From the NCBI GenBank assembly GCA_001566295.1, contig KQ964245.1, positions 1,989,524 to 2,053,523 of the forward strand: 64,000 bases of DNA, read 5' to 3'. The first letter of the stretch is position 1. Every line of letters starts with the position of its first letter. The position numbers and the translations under genes were made by a program. The notes under the pieces are model-generated. The model did not search any database and was not told where the DNA came from. It saw only the letters and a program-made list of their open reading frames with translations. Origin of the DNA: Microdochium bolleyi. Taxonomy: Eukaryota > Ascomycota > Sordariomycetes > Xylariales > Microdochiaceae. Positions 11,533 to 23,267 of this stretch are shown in pieces.

Positions 11533-12397
11533 GTTGGACACCCCGGAATTTCGCCGTAGGCTGCTTGTCCGCTCTCTTGGCTAGCCAGGCTATGAATTCG
11601 GCCCCTCAGACCCTATGCCGTGGCAGAAAGTAGGCACAGCGTATTGATCAAGGACAGCGAGTAATTAGTGGTCCAGGTCAAGAAACCTTGAAACTCAACA
11701 AAGGCCATCCTCATCTCTTCTACCTCAAGACCCTGGCTGATCTAGCGCCGCGAGCCGCAATCTCTCCCATGTCAATTGGGCTGAGACACTATCAGCGAGG
11801 GCCCTGTAAGTTCGGTATGCATGGGTGCTTACTGTGCATTCCATGCCTGCCAGTTCACCAATGAGCACCAGGCATTGGGTTGGCCAGCCGTCCAGGCGCA
11901 GGTGAAGTCCAAATAGTTGCAGGGTGCTATCTGGGACTATCGACCGGGGGACAGGGTTCGTACTCATCCAGTTTCTTCAGGGACCCTGGAATGGGATTGA
12001 AGAATGACCCTGACCTGGCACGACTTGCACAAGATTGCCTGTAATGAGGGTGCAAAAGTATAGCTAGATTCTGTATCTCTCTCAGCTACGACCTGCTAAA
12101 GGCCGTGCGGGTCTTCCTAAACCCGCGTGACGAGGGTTCACCGGTCGCCGTGAGGCATACATCAGCACCGGATCGCGAAATCAGCTTCCCCCCAATTATG
12201 ACCGTCTACGCCCCGCCTGGACCGTTGTCCTCCACCAGAAACGCCCTGTGTGTATATATGCCGTACCCGAAAAGTAGTGAGTAGCAGCCATCCTCCGGTG
12301 GTTCTCCTGACCAGCTCTTGTAACGCCATGGACGCTCAAACAAAGTGAAGCAAGTGTGTGATATGATAGTAAAAAGTGTGTTGCCAGTCGGACAGGT
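11533..12397. other. Intergenic: promoter of the LtrA-like gene and 3' flank of the PFK2 gene
   Basis: 865 bp between two genes in tandem on the minus strand. No gene was seen. A TATA-like run (tatatat) near 12250 is about 700 bp from the LtrA-like ATG and is more likely part of the upstream gene's 3' flank. Confidence 0.55.
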
Positions 12398-14738
12398 TCA
12401 GGCGTGCCTGTCCACAGTTCTCTGCGGCTTGTAGTTGACAAGCTCGTCAAAGGTCGACGCGGTCTCGTTGTATCGGTATGCATGGAATTCAATGCCATAC
12501 GGCTTCGGTTCGATGCAGTAGACCATCCCAAGCGGCATGTCAAGGTCCGCGATGTCGTCGCGGGTTAGGTCCATAAAGTATGCGAGCAAGACGCGGCATA
12601 CTGACCGGTGTCCGATAATGAGAACGTGGTCCTTGATCCGCTCAATCTCGCGTACCATGTCGCGCAGCCGGCTGATTACCTGGAGGTAGCCTTCGCCGCC
12701 GACTCCAGGGTATACGTACGAGAGCTTGTCCCGCTGGCGCTTCTCGTACTCGGTTCGGTAATCTCGCGCGATTCCTTCGTAAGTCATGCCCTCAAACTTG
12801 CCAGCGTTCAGTTCGTTTAGCATTTCCCAGTTCTTCACGTCGTAGTCGTCATCCGCCTCAAAGTACTGGGCTGTCTGGATACTGCGTTTAAGCATCGAGG
12901 TCCAGACGCACGTGTTCTTCTCGTCGAGTTCTCGGTTGAGTTCCGGGTATGGTGGCGACTTGTCTCCAGGGACAGGGGGAAATGACGAAGCCGCAGCCTT
13001 GCTCTTCTGTTCCACCAACCATTCCTTCCGCTTCTGCGTAATAAAGTTGTACAGGTTGAGGCTGTACAAGTGGCCGCGCTCGGTCAACTCGGCATTCCCG
13101 CCGATCTTACCAGCGTGGTTGTCCATAGATTGACCGTGGCGTGTGAGCCAAATTTGCCGCGGAGAGAGGTTGAACGAGGACAGATAATTGGAAATGCCAT
13201 TGCTGAGGAAACCTTCAAGGCCGAAGTGAGTGAGCTTCTTACCCACGTCAATCATCTGGATATATGTTAGACATTGTTTATAATGACGTTGTTTACTCCC
13301 CCCGCCACGCACCTTGATGTACTGCATGGCATGGTCCTCCTCGTAATCGCCCAAAGGCTCATAGGCACTCTCGTATGCCTTCACGCGGTCCTTGAAGTCT
13401 GCCAGAGACTGGACGGGGTCTTTGTCCTTGTAGTCAGGGCCGGACAGCTTGAGGCGCATGTTGGCTTCCAGAAGCTGTGGACGCATGGAATTAGCACCAC
13501 ATTCCTTTTGTTCAGCTCTTGGTAAGACTTACGTCCGGGTTTTGGCAGACGCTCTCCACAAAGAGGATACCGAGCTTGGGCTCGCGAGCCTTGATGGTGT
13601 CGAAGAGAAGCTGTCGGCGATGAATGGTGCTGTTGGTCGCGTCGAGGATACCGATAGATCCGCCGCGGCAGAGCAAGTAGTCGAGAAGCTCGTTCAGAGT
13701 CGTGAGGGCGATCTGCTCACGCAAATGCGACGCTTCTGCATTTGTAGGATTGAAGAACTGCGCTGTTTGGTCCATTGTGCTAGCTCGCCGCATCGCCGTT
13801 CTCCCCTCTGCGGCACTCAGTCGCTTTGGCTGGCCTGACAGTGGCGCAGAAGTGGGGGGTTGTTTCAGATTGCCGTTGAGCAGCATAGCGGCTGCTTGCT
13901 CAGGTGTGTGCTGTTCCGGCTCGACATCTTTCTTGTCGGTATTCGTGTTGCCTCGCCTCCGACTTCCGACGTTAAAGATTTCGACCTCATGCTGCTGCCA
14001 CGCTAGATACCGCTTGATCTTCTTGGTGATGTAGGATTTGCCACGCGCGGGCAGACCAACCATGATAATCACAAGCTTGGAGGCCACATCGCGATCCGCG
14101 ATCTTGCCATCGGGAGATATCAATGACCGGGTCATGCCCGGAATGCTGAGCGTCGTCGCATGTGGCCTTACCCGAGGGGTCTGGGAACCAGAATTTTGTC
14201 GTAGGGGTGGACTGTGGAGCTGTATTTAGCCGCAGGACCAGCGGAGACTGCTGAGCAGAAGAAGTTATGCGGCAGCTTACATTCGTGGTGAGGCTGGTGC
14301 AGTGGAGGAGACGCTCTTGGCATATGGCGAATCCGCGAGCTCGCGGACAGCCTGTGGTGCACCCCCATCCTTCACAGCTCGCAGGGCAGTGGCTAAAGAT
14401 GTATGGTGTGAAGAAGTCACTCGCCCGTCAGGACCTGTCGGAGCTGGCGGTTGGAGGCCATTGCGTGCCTGTCGCGGCGAGCCTTGAGGAGGAGTCAGAT
14501 GCGACTCGTCGATCGAGATGGGCGTCAGTGCGCCAGAACTTGGACCTGGCGGTTTGACGTCAGAAGGGTCGGGCTGGACAGCGATGACGGGAGAGCTTTG
14601 CAGATGGGCGGGCGTTGGTTGTGTGGTCGTGTTGGGTTGCGTACTTGCTGAGGATGGCGCAGAGGTTGGCGCAAAGGGAGGAGGCAGCCCAGTCCTGGAA
14701 GCATGCGTTGTCGAGGTTGCGGCCTGCTGGTTTGACAT
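12398..14738 (-). CDS. 6-phosphofructo-2-kinase / fructose-2,6-bisphosphatase
   Basis: Four exons: 14738-14281, 14145-13533, 13474-13313 and 13255-12398, giving 696 aa. The enzyme makes and breaks fructose 2,6-bisphosphate, the allosteric switch between glycolysis and gluconeogenesis, in the cytosol. Residues 1-150 are a Ser/Pro-rich tail. The kinase domain starts near 154 with the P-loop GLPARGKS (183-190) and FNVGSRRR, and has an inserted loop of about 60 residues before FFNPTN. The phosphatase domain has LTRHGQS with H451, the LNELNAG.FEG segment and IIGHRSVCR, so both catalytic histidines are present and a bifunctional enzyme is expected. RHGQS replaces the commoner RHGES. The start is uncertain: an in-frame ATG at 14855 would add 39 residues. 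Confidence 0.88.
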
Positions 14739-17700
14739 TGCCGCTTTGGCAAGAGGGGACTGCTTGGCCTGGCTTCGTGCTAGATCTGGCGATGGCGGCA
14801 GTGTGTAAGCGTTGGGTTTTCTGTTGGAACCGCACGGGATGACCGAGACCACCATGCGACGAAACTGTGAGGTTGCGTCTGTCGTGGGAGTCCAAAGGGG
14901 GTGCTCAGGTGGTCGAACGAGAGCTTGACAGGAAAAATCGACCAAGCGGGCAGCGGCCGGCGCTATCGGAACGTGGGCAGGGGTTTGGGTGGAATTGAGT
15001 CTGAAATGACCCGTGAAGAGCGAGTCGTGCTGGGAGAGAGTGCGGTGCTAGAAGGACGGGTCCCGCTCTCCACTTGGCCCGTAGACGCCACTGGGCGGCT
15101 GCATGTCATGGATGTTTTGTGTTGAGGTGCAGCGACCAAGCAAGCAAGCAACAGGTGCAACTCTGCTCCGTATTGCAGGGCAAGGCTGCTGCATGCGCAG
15201 TGCATGAGCAGGGGTTCCTGTCAGGAGCCCCCCGTGGCCTGATGCTGGACCCAGAGAATGACGCCCAAGTGATGGGTCGCGGTGGCACACAGAAAAACAC
15301 AGGGAAACCAGTGGAACCTCCTCGCGCACTCACCTTGGGGGCTGCTGAGATGGCGCGCAGCTGGTCCAGGCAGCCGGTGGTCGGTCAGCGAGACCGCGCG
15401 TCGGCGGCGGTAGTGGTGGTTGTGGAAGGACTGATGGCAAGTCTGCTGACAGGCGTAGGGGTGATGGAAGCGGGTGGTGAAATCGTGGCCGTGGGTGTAG
15501 CTCAAGCTGTTGTCGAGTTGCCGTGCACCGCCAAAGGGCTGGGGGGGCGATGTGGCTGCCATGTTTTCTCAGGGTCCTCCGTGCTCGCGAACCCCTCTCA
15601 GAGGGTCAAGGACTGCTCATCGTCAGTGCGTGGATCGTCGATGTTAATGATGCAAGGCGGCATGCCATGACTGCACTAGTGGAGGCACCGGCCGCCGGTC
15701 CCGGCACTGAGCCTCCCAGGCGCAGGTGGGGAAATAATCGTGCCCTAGAGCACTCACCTTGTCGAGGGACCACCTGCACGCCGCTATCGCCTGGTGGAGG
15801 CAGGCCTTTTAGTAATTCCAATGGCTCACGCCAAAGAGAGTCGCGTCGGGGCCGTACAAGTCCGCCGCGGAAGTAAATCGCAGCGCTGATGGGTGCCCGC
15901 TGTGCTTTGGTGCTTGTCTTGTGATTCAGTCGGAGACGGGCCAGTGTTGCAACTTGCGAGTTGCTCGAGAGGTCTGTGTCGTTGAGTTGGTGTTGGCAAG
16001 GCTGCCCTTTTGGGGGAGCTGGCTGGCGATACGAGCCAGGGTCGGCGGCTCAATTGTTGGAGGCTTGCCCGGCTTGGTTTCCTGCGCCGAAGGGCACAGT
16101 GGCCGACTGGAATTCTTTGGGGGGTCTGAACGCAACTATCGGCGAGACACTCAGCCATGCGGCGGCAGCAGCAGCTGCTGTGTGATGTGATGAGATGGAA
16201 GAGGGTGTGCAAGACAGGCAGGTGGACAGTCAGGACAGCACTTTCGGTCGTGTTGAGAGTCATCAGCTGCCACAATGCGAAGAGCACAGCAGAGTTGGCG
16301 ACAACCCTCTTGTAGTAGCAAGCCTACACAGCACAGCCCGCCATGACGACCTGGCAAGGAGGCTCGATCGGCAGCCCCAGAAACTCGAAAGAGGACAGCG
16401 GCTGGGTCAACACCGAGAATTCCCCCACGCCCGTGCAATGGGCAGTGTGTATGACTTCCAGCATTGACACATGTCGGGGCTCCGAGGGCGGGCGGGCCCT
16501 TGCTGCTGTCGCCGACCCCAGTGCCGCAGGCTAAAATACTTGGGTGCAGCGGGCGTCTCATCAACCTCCGGTCTCGTCTTTCCCCGGCAGCAAGATCTAC
16601 ACCACCAGCGGCCACACGGAGCTCAGACCAGGCCACGCCGGGCTATTGCAGAATCCGGCAAACAAAAGAACTCTAGTTGTTCCAGACATCCTGCGGCAAC
16701 GTGGTGCTACACAACGGGGTGGGGTGCTGGCCGAGGAAGCCAAAGCTTGGGTCGCATCAGACAACAACACCAAAGGACCCAGGCCAGCCTAGAAAGCATG
16801 TTATGATGCCAGCCTCGCAGGCCAGTTCCGCCCATCACAGAGCGCAAAGACCCCCACGGGGTGCTGGTAGAAGTCGAGGGGGACCGAGCCCAGACTCCAG
16901 ACTCCATCATTCTCCAAGCAAGGGTCCAAAACGTCAACCACTTCCCCCGCTTCCGAGAGCCTGTCACTGCAACCTCATGCGCCATCTATATCCCGTGTAG
17001 CCGTATGGGGGAAAAGGCAGGTCTGATCATGGATCATGCCGAGCACAGATCAGAACTGGACGAGCTCAAGCGGTACGGAGTACGGGGTGCTCCTTTAGAG
17101 TAGGACCCCCGAAATAGCATTGCCGGGCGCGCATCCGCACGGGTGAGACGAGTGTCTGGATCATTCAACGAAACATGGCCAGGGCTGGCTGGCTTGTGTG
17201 CATTGTGTGAGCCATGGAAACGCAGCTTATCGGTGCTTCTGGGGCGGCGAGCGCACACTCACATTTCCCCGGCAGCATGACCAACCCCTGCCGGACGACG
17301 GATCGTGATTCAGTGAGGCTGTCTTACCACTGCGTGAACCGTCCGGACGCAGAGGGTTTGGAATATCCCGAAGCTATCTACACATCCCTGCCGGAGCCAG
17401 CCCGTCTGCCACATGCAGGTGTGGCTGCTGTGATTGGACTGTAGCGAACATGCGACCAAGCTCAAGCAACCAGCCAGCCTCAAAATCGACGACGGATCAC
17501 TCAGGCTGCCGTGGGATCCCAAGTAGGAGCACATCCCTTCTGGCGCGCACACGGCCGGCTTTCAAACGAGATTCCAGCCCTCCGTTCCCGACTATGATGC
17601 AATTGCACACAACCTTGACCTCCCAGCAAGTCTCAGGGCCAGCCACGGCCCGTAGCAATCGCGGCCCGTTTGTGTCATGATTGTGTTTTATCGATAAAGC

Positions 17701-18606
17701 CACCACGATGCAGGCACCACAAGGGTCGCAGCCATGTGGGGCACTCCCCTCTGGGCGCTTCTCTGTGCCTCATCCTTGCATCCAGGTGAAGACGCCGCTA
17801 CAAAATTTCGGAGCCGTGAGGCTCAGCTCACCCATGACGTCGAGCCCAACGCAGCGATATTAGCGACCATCTACACGAGATTGTCGCCGCCTGGGAGTAT
17901 CCGACATATTGGTGCGAATCGGTCAAACACCAAGTCTGCTGGAGCCTCACCGCAGACCCGTGACCGTCCTCTGGCAAGTGCAGGACCACCTGCACATCGT
18001 CTCCGAGGTGGAGCCCCCGAAGCTGGGCCGCGACTTCCTTCACGACCTTGACATCCGCACGACCTGAGGTCGTTTCGTTTTCCAGCCAGAACCAAAAGAC
18101 TGAGCAGGCCTGAAGCAGGCACGACTATTGCAGCTCGGTTCGCCTGACGACAGGACACTTCGCAGGTGTTGGTCTTTGGTCCTCCTTTCCGCAAGGTCAC
18201 TCCTCCTAAGTCTCGCGGGTACTCCAACATCACGCTCCTTCTAAGCGTTGAAGCTTCCCCTCCGTCCAAGACCGGTTCAGCACCTATCTGTTCCTTGGTC
18301 AGGACATGGTCGTACCTGCATAGCCCGCATCGGCGTCATGTCAAGCTGCTTTTATCACGCCCACTCGGCTTCGATCTCAACCTTCATACCCGGCAACGCA
18401 TCAACTCGAGCACAGAGGGCCATCACCGCCAACGTCACAGCCAATTCCTGCTCATCAAGCTCCAGCTGGTGAGCCTTCTTGGAGAGTTCCCGTCCTCGAC
18501 CTCTATTGCAGCCCCTGCTTGGCTGGCTCATTTTGCGTGCCATCGAACTCCTGGAACACGCCCGAGCCGAGACTGTTCCGCTGTCTCGCGAGCAACGGCT
18601 TCCGCT
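14739..18606. other. Divergent intergenic region between PFK2/FBPase-2 and TAD3
   Basis: 3.9 kb with no supportable gene. Open frames here are short, overlap on both strands and have no recognisable motifs. On the minus strand two donor-like sites (aag|gtgagt) at about 15330 and 15758 could belong to 5' leader introns of the PFK2 transcript; this is inference only. The last 500 bp before TAD3 is CT-rich, typical of a fungal promoter and leader. Confidence 0.5.
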
Positions 18607-20158
18607 ATGAGCGAATCCATGATACAAGTCGTCGAGGCACTCGACCCCGTCACCAAACGCATTCTCCCTTCACAGATCTACAGTGGTACACTCGTGCCTC
18701 TGAAGACCACGCTCGAGCTCAGGGACAATTTGTCGCTCGGCCATGCTTATATCACACGAGCACCAACTCGACTGACCAACGATGTCGTCACGTAAGTCAA
18801 GCCTCCTGAGCAAACCCCAGCAAGATTGGTGCCCTCCTATCACCAATCGCTTTCTCCCTCGTCTCCCACTTCTTGGCCAGCCAGCTGACGTTCACAAAAG
18901 AGTCGCACGGAACATTGTCGGCGATGAGATTGCTAAGAGCATGCCTCATCTGCGCCGATGCTGCAAGCCGGCCGACCTCCCAGCCCACTTGAAAGCCCAG
19001 TTCATGAACGGCGACAGTGGTCGAGCAGTGCATACCAACAAGTCGAACTGGCTTTACATCATGCTCGGCTCCAAGGATGACCTTGATTATGGCGAACTGA
19101 TCAAAGGGCTCTCCTCCATCGATGGCATTAGGGATGACATCTTTGTTGGAGTGATCCCAGTCCCACTGCGAGCCCCAACTTCACAGGTCCAGGCCAACCT
19201 ATGGTCTCAACAATTCTGGCAGACGGTCTACAGAAAGAACAACCCGCTCGGACCACACCCCAGCAGCATCTGCAGAACAACCACCACTGTGTCCCGCGAT
19301 GCCTCCGTGTGGATGACGTTGGCACACAAAATGGCTGAGCAGACCAAGGAGGCAGGGTACGGCGAGCCAATAGGTGCCGTCATCATCCGACGGACTGTCC
19401 CTGGCAGGCCCGACAGCCGCACACCCAAGGACGACACTGGCGAAGGTGATGCACAAGCTCCGGCCGCTGATGGCATCAAAGACGTGGAATCAGATGTCGC
19501 TGCGAGCAGCACCATGAACAAGCACTCTAATGCAACAGGCAGAGGTGCAGACCCGACCAACGAGAACGATGCCGATCAGAGTCTCGGATCCCCACAAGAG
19601 GAAGAGAAAGAGCAGAGCAGCGTTGTGGCAGTTGCCGGCGATGCACGCTGGCATCAGCAGAGCAAGACAGGCACGAGTGGGAATCCTATGGCCCACGCAG
19701 CCCTGCGAGCAATCAGTATGGTTGCCCAGAAGCTTGTACGAGCTGAAGGCAAAGACCAAGTGAAGTTCCGGCCCATCGAGTTTGAGTCTTTCCAGGACGG
19801 ACCACTACTCAAGGACGAGAGTGAAGTCTTCGAGGCAGATCATCCGAATCCAGACGGATATCTCTGTCATGACCTTGAGCTCTACATGACACATGAGCCG
19901 TGCACCATGTGTGCCATGGCCATCCTGCACTCTCGCATGGGCCGGATCATCTTCCGGCAACGCATGCCCCTCACTGGTGGCATGAGCTCTGAGGATCGCG
20001 GATACGACACGTGCAGCGGCTGCCAGGAGGAACCGTGCGGAGGCGGTGCTGGCTTGGGTCTGCATTGGAGGAAAGAGCTCAACTGGAGCATGCTGGGCTG
20101 GGAATGGGAAGCCGACAAGGCCCAGGCCCTCCCTGTCGACCCTCACACGCACGCGTAA
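18607..20158 (+). CDS. TAD3: tRNA-specific adenosine-34 deaminase subunit TAD3
   Basis: Two exons, 18607-18791 and 18901-20158, giving 480 aa. TAD3 pairs with TAD2 to convert A34 to inosine in the wobble position of several tRNAs, an essential step in decoding. The N terminus (VEALDPVTKRILPSQIYSG) and LRRCCKPADLPAHLK match the family. The deaminase fold has the first zinc site as NPMAHAA (H327) and the second as EPCTMC (C396, C399). The catalytic glutamate of the usual HAE motif is absent (HAA), as expected for TAD3, the non-catalytic structural subunit. An acidic, Gln/Ser-rich insert of about 110 residues (roughly 205-315) interrupts the fold before the zinc site. The intron was set by phase: ac|gtaagt joins to aaaag|a. 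Tandem with RNase H1 downstream. Confidence 0.92.
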
Positions 20159-21138
20159 GCGATTGTCGAAGAGCAGAGATGATGGGATTTTGGCCCGTGG
20201 AAGCCGCCCTGGCACGTCTAGTGGAAGGATGAGGCGATGGGCGTCCGAATCGCATGCCAACATGCATTAATGTGGCTGCTGTTGCGAGGTCTGAGTTTTG
20301 GAAGAAAATGATTACGGCTTTGTGCTGTTGAATGAAGCATAGGCATCCGTCTCTTCTTTGTCAAGTCCCTGTATTGCAAAGAGAAGTATTTCATCAAAGT
20401 CCCTATGCATTAATGCTTCTGACACGGCTTGTTTATTGAAGTCGCAGAAGTCGCATAAGTCGCAGAAGTCGCTAAATGTGCATCTGGCGTATTGACACAG
20501 CGCAAATAGTCAGTTGTCTGTAAAAGCTGTCACAGTGTGCCTATGGCTGCCAGGTGTGACGTGAGGCGTCGCGGCAAACAAAAGAGAAGCTCCGGGTGGA
20601 GCGCGGAACGGGCGCGCTTCCAGAACTAGCGCACAAGTATTGCGCGAGGCTCAAAGTGCGGATCAGTCCGAGATCCCCTCTTCCCACTTCCCATGACAGC
20701 TCCCCTGCCCACAGACTGCCTGCGAAGCAAGCTCCTCCTCAAACTTCCTCTTAGCCACTCGACATGCTCGGTAATTGACTCTACCGACCTCGTCCCTTCT
20801 CCTGTCTGCACAGCAGCGCCTTCGTGCAGCGCCTGCCAGTCTTGTCGCAATCGGTCTTTTCCGGCACCACCAAACCGACCCTCGTTCCATTTCTCCACCA
20901 TTACCTCGACCACCGCCCCAGGAGCTTGCGGACAGACCGCTCTTTCGCACATGATAGCATCAAGATCATCCTCCTAAGACCTTACTTGACGACGACCTTC
21001 CCACGCAACGACACTGGTCAAGCTCCGACGCCTTGCACATCGCCCGCGGTCACGGTCGACGAGGACGCAGCCTTCGAGCACGTCGACGAGGAGGGGATCG
21101 AGGAGGACTTTGACGACTACGACGAGGAAGGCGACGAC
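20159..21138. other. Intergenic: TAD3 3' flank and RNase H1 leader
   Basis: 980 bp. It holds a 9-nt tandem repeat (20439-20474), a CT-rich promoter/leader from about 20680, and from 20779 to 21138 a frame open into RNase H1 without any ATG (see findings). Confidence 0.55.
20439..20474. repeat. Four tandem copies of a 9-nt unit
   Basis: Four copies of aagtcgcag with two substitutions, in the intergenic region after TAD3. Confidence 0.8.
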
Positions 21139-21686
21139 ATGCCCGGCGGCAGCAAGAAGCGCAAGCTCGATCCCGCGGCACAGAAGTACTATGCCGTCAA
21201 GGCGGGCAAGCAGCCGGGCGTCTACCTGACGTGGGCGGAGTGTCAGGCACAGACGGCGGGTTTCAAGGGCGCTGTCTGTAAGTGCTTCTGGCTTTTCGCG
21301 TGGCCATGGCCGTCTTGGGGGATCTGTCTCTCAGATCTCACCCTTCAAGCCCAAGCTGTCAGTACGATCAGTGACTAACAACCCTACCCCTTCACAGATA
21401 AATCCTTCCTCACCCGCGAAGACGCCCAAGCCTTCGCCGAGGGCCGCAAAGTCGCCTCGGACAGCCTACAAGAACCTAAGTTCTATGCGGTCGCGGTCGG
21501 CAACGGCATCGGCATATACTCGGACTGGGAGGCGTGCTCAGCCGCGTTGACGAACGTCAAGGGGCCCAAATACAAGAAGTTCGAGAGCAGAGTGGAGGCG
21601 ATCGACTTCATCCGGACGCACGGGGGCCAGGCCGCACAGGACTGGCTTGCGACGCAGAAGCAGCAGGGCCCCGGCTCGTCGGGAGC

Positions 21687-21724
<38 letters not shown>

Positions 21725-22420
21725 CGCCGACCAAGAGGACGAGGATACTAACAACGTTGGCGGAGGCAGAGGCGGAGCTGGCGGCGAGGAACAAGCCGAG
21801 CAAGACGACAAGGCAGTATGACAGTATCGCGCCCAGTGAGCTGGAGCTCGATCTCGTTCATGTCTATACGGACGGGAGCTCGAGAGGTAACGGGCGTCAG
21901 GGTGCCGTCGCCGGGGTTGGTGTCTATTTCGGCCCTGGAGACTCGAGGTATGTTGTGGTCCTCTCCAGGAGCTTGTGCAGCGCGTGCTCTGCTCGCTACT
22001 TTCCCGGCCCAGGTCTAACCCTTATTGCGCAGAAACATCTCTGAACGACTAGCTGGCTCGCCGCAAACAAACAACCGCGCCGAGCTAACGGCTGTGCTGC
22101 GGGCCTTGGAACAGGTGCCCACCAGCCAGGCCATCAAGATCTACTCGGATAGCAACTACAGCATCAAGTGCGTGACTGAGTGGTACCGGAACTGGCAGAA
22201 GAACGGCTGGCGCAAGTCCAACGGCGACGCTGTCGAGAACGACGACCTGATCAAGGCGATCCGGGCCAAGATCGAGCAGCGCGAGAAGGCCCCCGGCGGC
22301 GGTGGCGGCGGCGGTGGGAAGACACAGTTCCAGTGGGTCAAAGGCCACGGGTCGGACGTGGGCAACATTGCGGCAGACAGACTCGCGGTTGAGGGGTCCA
22401 TGAAGAGTGCCATATCCTGA
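21139..22420 (+). CDS. rnh1: Ribonuclease H1
   Basis: Three exons: 21139-21277, 21398-21947 and 22033-22420, giving 358 aa from the first ATG. It degrades RNA in RNA:DNA hybrids (R-loops, primers). There are two N-terminal hybrid-binding domains: KYYAVKAGKQPGVYLTW (from 16) and KFYAVAVGNGIGIYSDW (from 74), each ending in a GXKGXXYKXF-like motif. A 12-Gln tract (CAG/CAA repeat, 21688-21723) links them to the catalytic domain at about 196-355. The catalytic acidic residues are visible: D205 in VYTDGSS, the Glu in NNRAEL, the Asp in YSDSNY and the Asp in NIAADRLA, with the GHGS loop. A poly-Gly run (eight Gly) lies inside the catalytic domain. The basic GGSKKRKLDP start resembles a nuclear localisation signal. 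Coding-like acidic sequence precedes the ATG in frame, so the true start could lie upstream. Confidence 0.88.
21688..21723 (+). repeat. CAG/CAA trinucleotide repeat in RNase H1
   Basis: Twelve glutamine codons, almost all CAG, in the linker between the hybrid-binding and catalytic domains. It is expected to vary in length between strains. Confidence 0.9.
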
Positions 22421-23224
22421 AGTGACGGTGCTATGGCAGCAGATTCATGACAGGGCTCTCCCGAAGTCTGCCGGCGCCGAAGTCTACCGGCTGCCATTGA
22501 CTAACTCGACTTCGATGAGCCGACGACTTGCATGATCACCAGACAATCGATTATGATTTTCATGCTTTTTACGATTGGCGTTCAAGGGAGTTTGGGAACC
22601 GACAAAGTTGCGAATAGACGTGCCATCGTGTTGGCGAGCGCGCGGATTAGATCGCGCCTCCTGATGTTACTTCTCAAGCATGTCACATACATACACATTT
22701 GACTTTGATATCGAGGTTTCTTAAAAACGCAGGCTCTTGTCACGAAGCATGACAGAATGCCACGAATGAGTCATCTTTTGGCGGCCACAAACTCAATGCC
22801 AGTAACCCCTTCGCTATGATGTGACTGGCACCTTCGACGGAGGAAGAAGAAGGGCTTGCTTCACCATTCGACGTGATGACTCCTCGAGGGTGGCAGCTCG
22901 GCAAGTCCGACGAGTCGGATGCCAGCTGAACAGCCGCACGCTCTGAATCCCTCTTTTCGCTGCACTGCGCACCACAGAAAGGACTATCTCCCAAGAAAAC
23001 GAAATTAGCGAATTCCTAAACAGATCAGGACCAGCCTGTCACGGTATCATGAAGGTAATCACAGAAAGAAAAAGCAAACAAGACTTTCTCCGGACCATCA
23101 GATCCTGATCTGTATGATGAGACGCATAAGCTGGCTGCCCAGAGAGGGATACCAGCTCGCCGCTCGCCAGCGGCGTCCCTCGAGTTCTGAAGGGTCCATG
23201 GGACTGGGGAAGGGCGGCTCATCG

Positions 23225-23227
<3 letters not shown>

Positions 23228-23266
<39 letters not shown>
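23228..23266. repeat. Homopolymer of 39 G
   Basis: An uninterrupted run of 39 guanines on the plus strand. Length is uncertain because such runs are prone to sequencing and assembly error. Confidence 0.85.
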
Positions 23267-23267
<1 letters not shown>

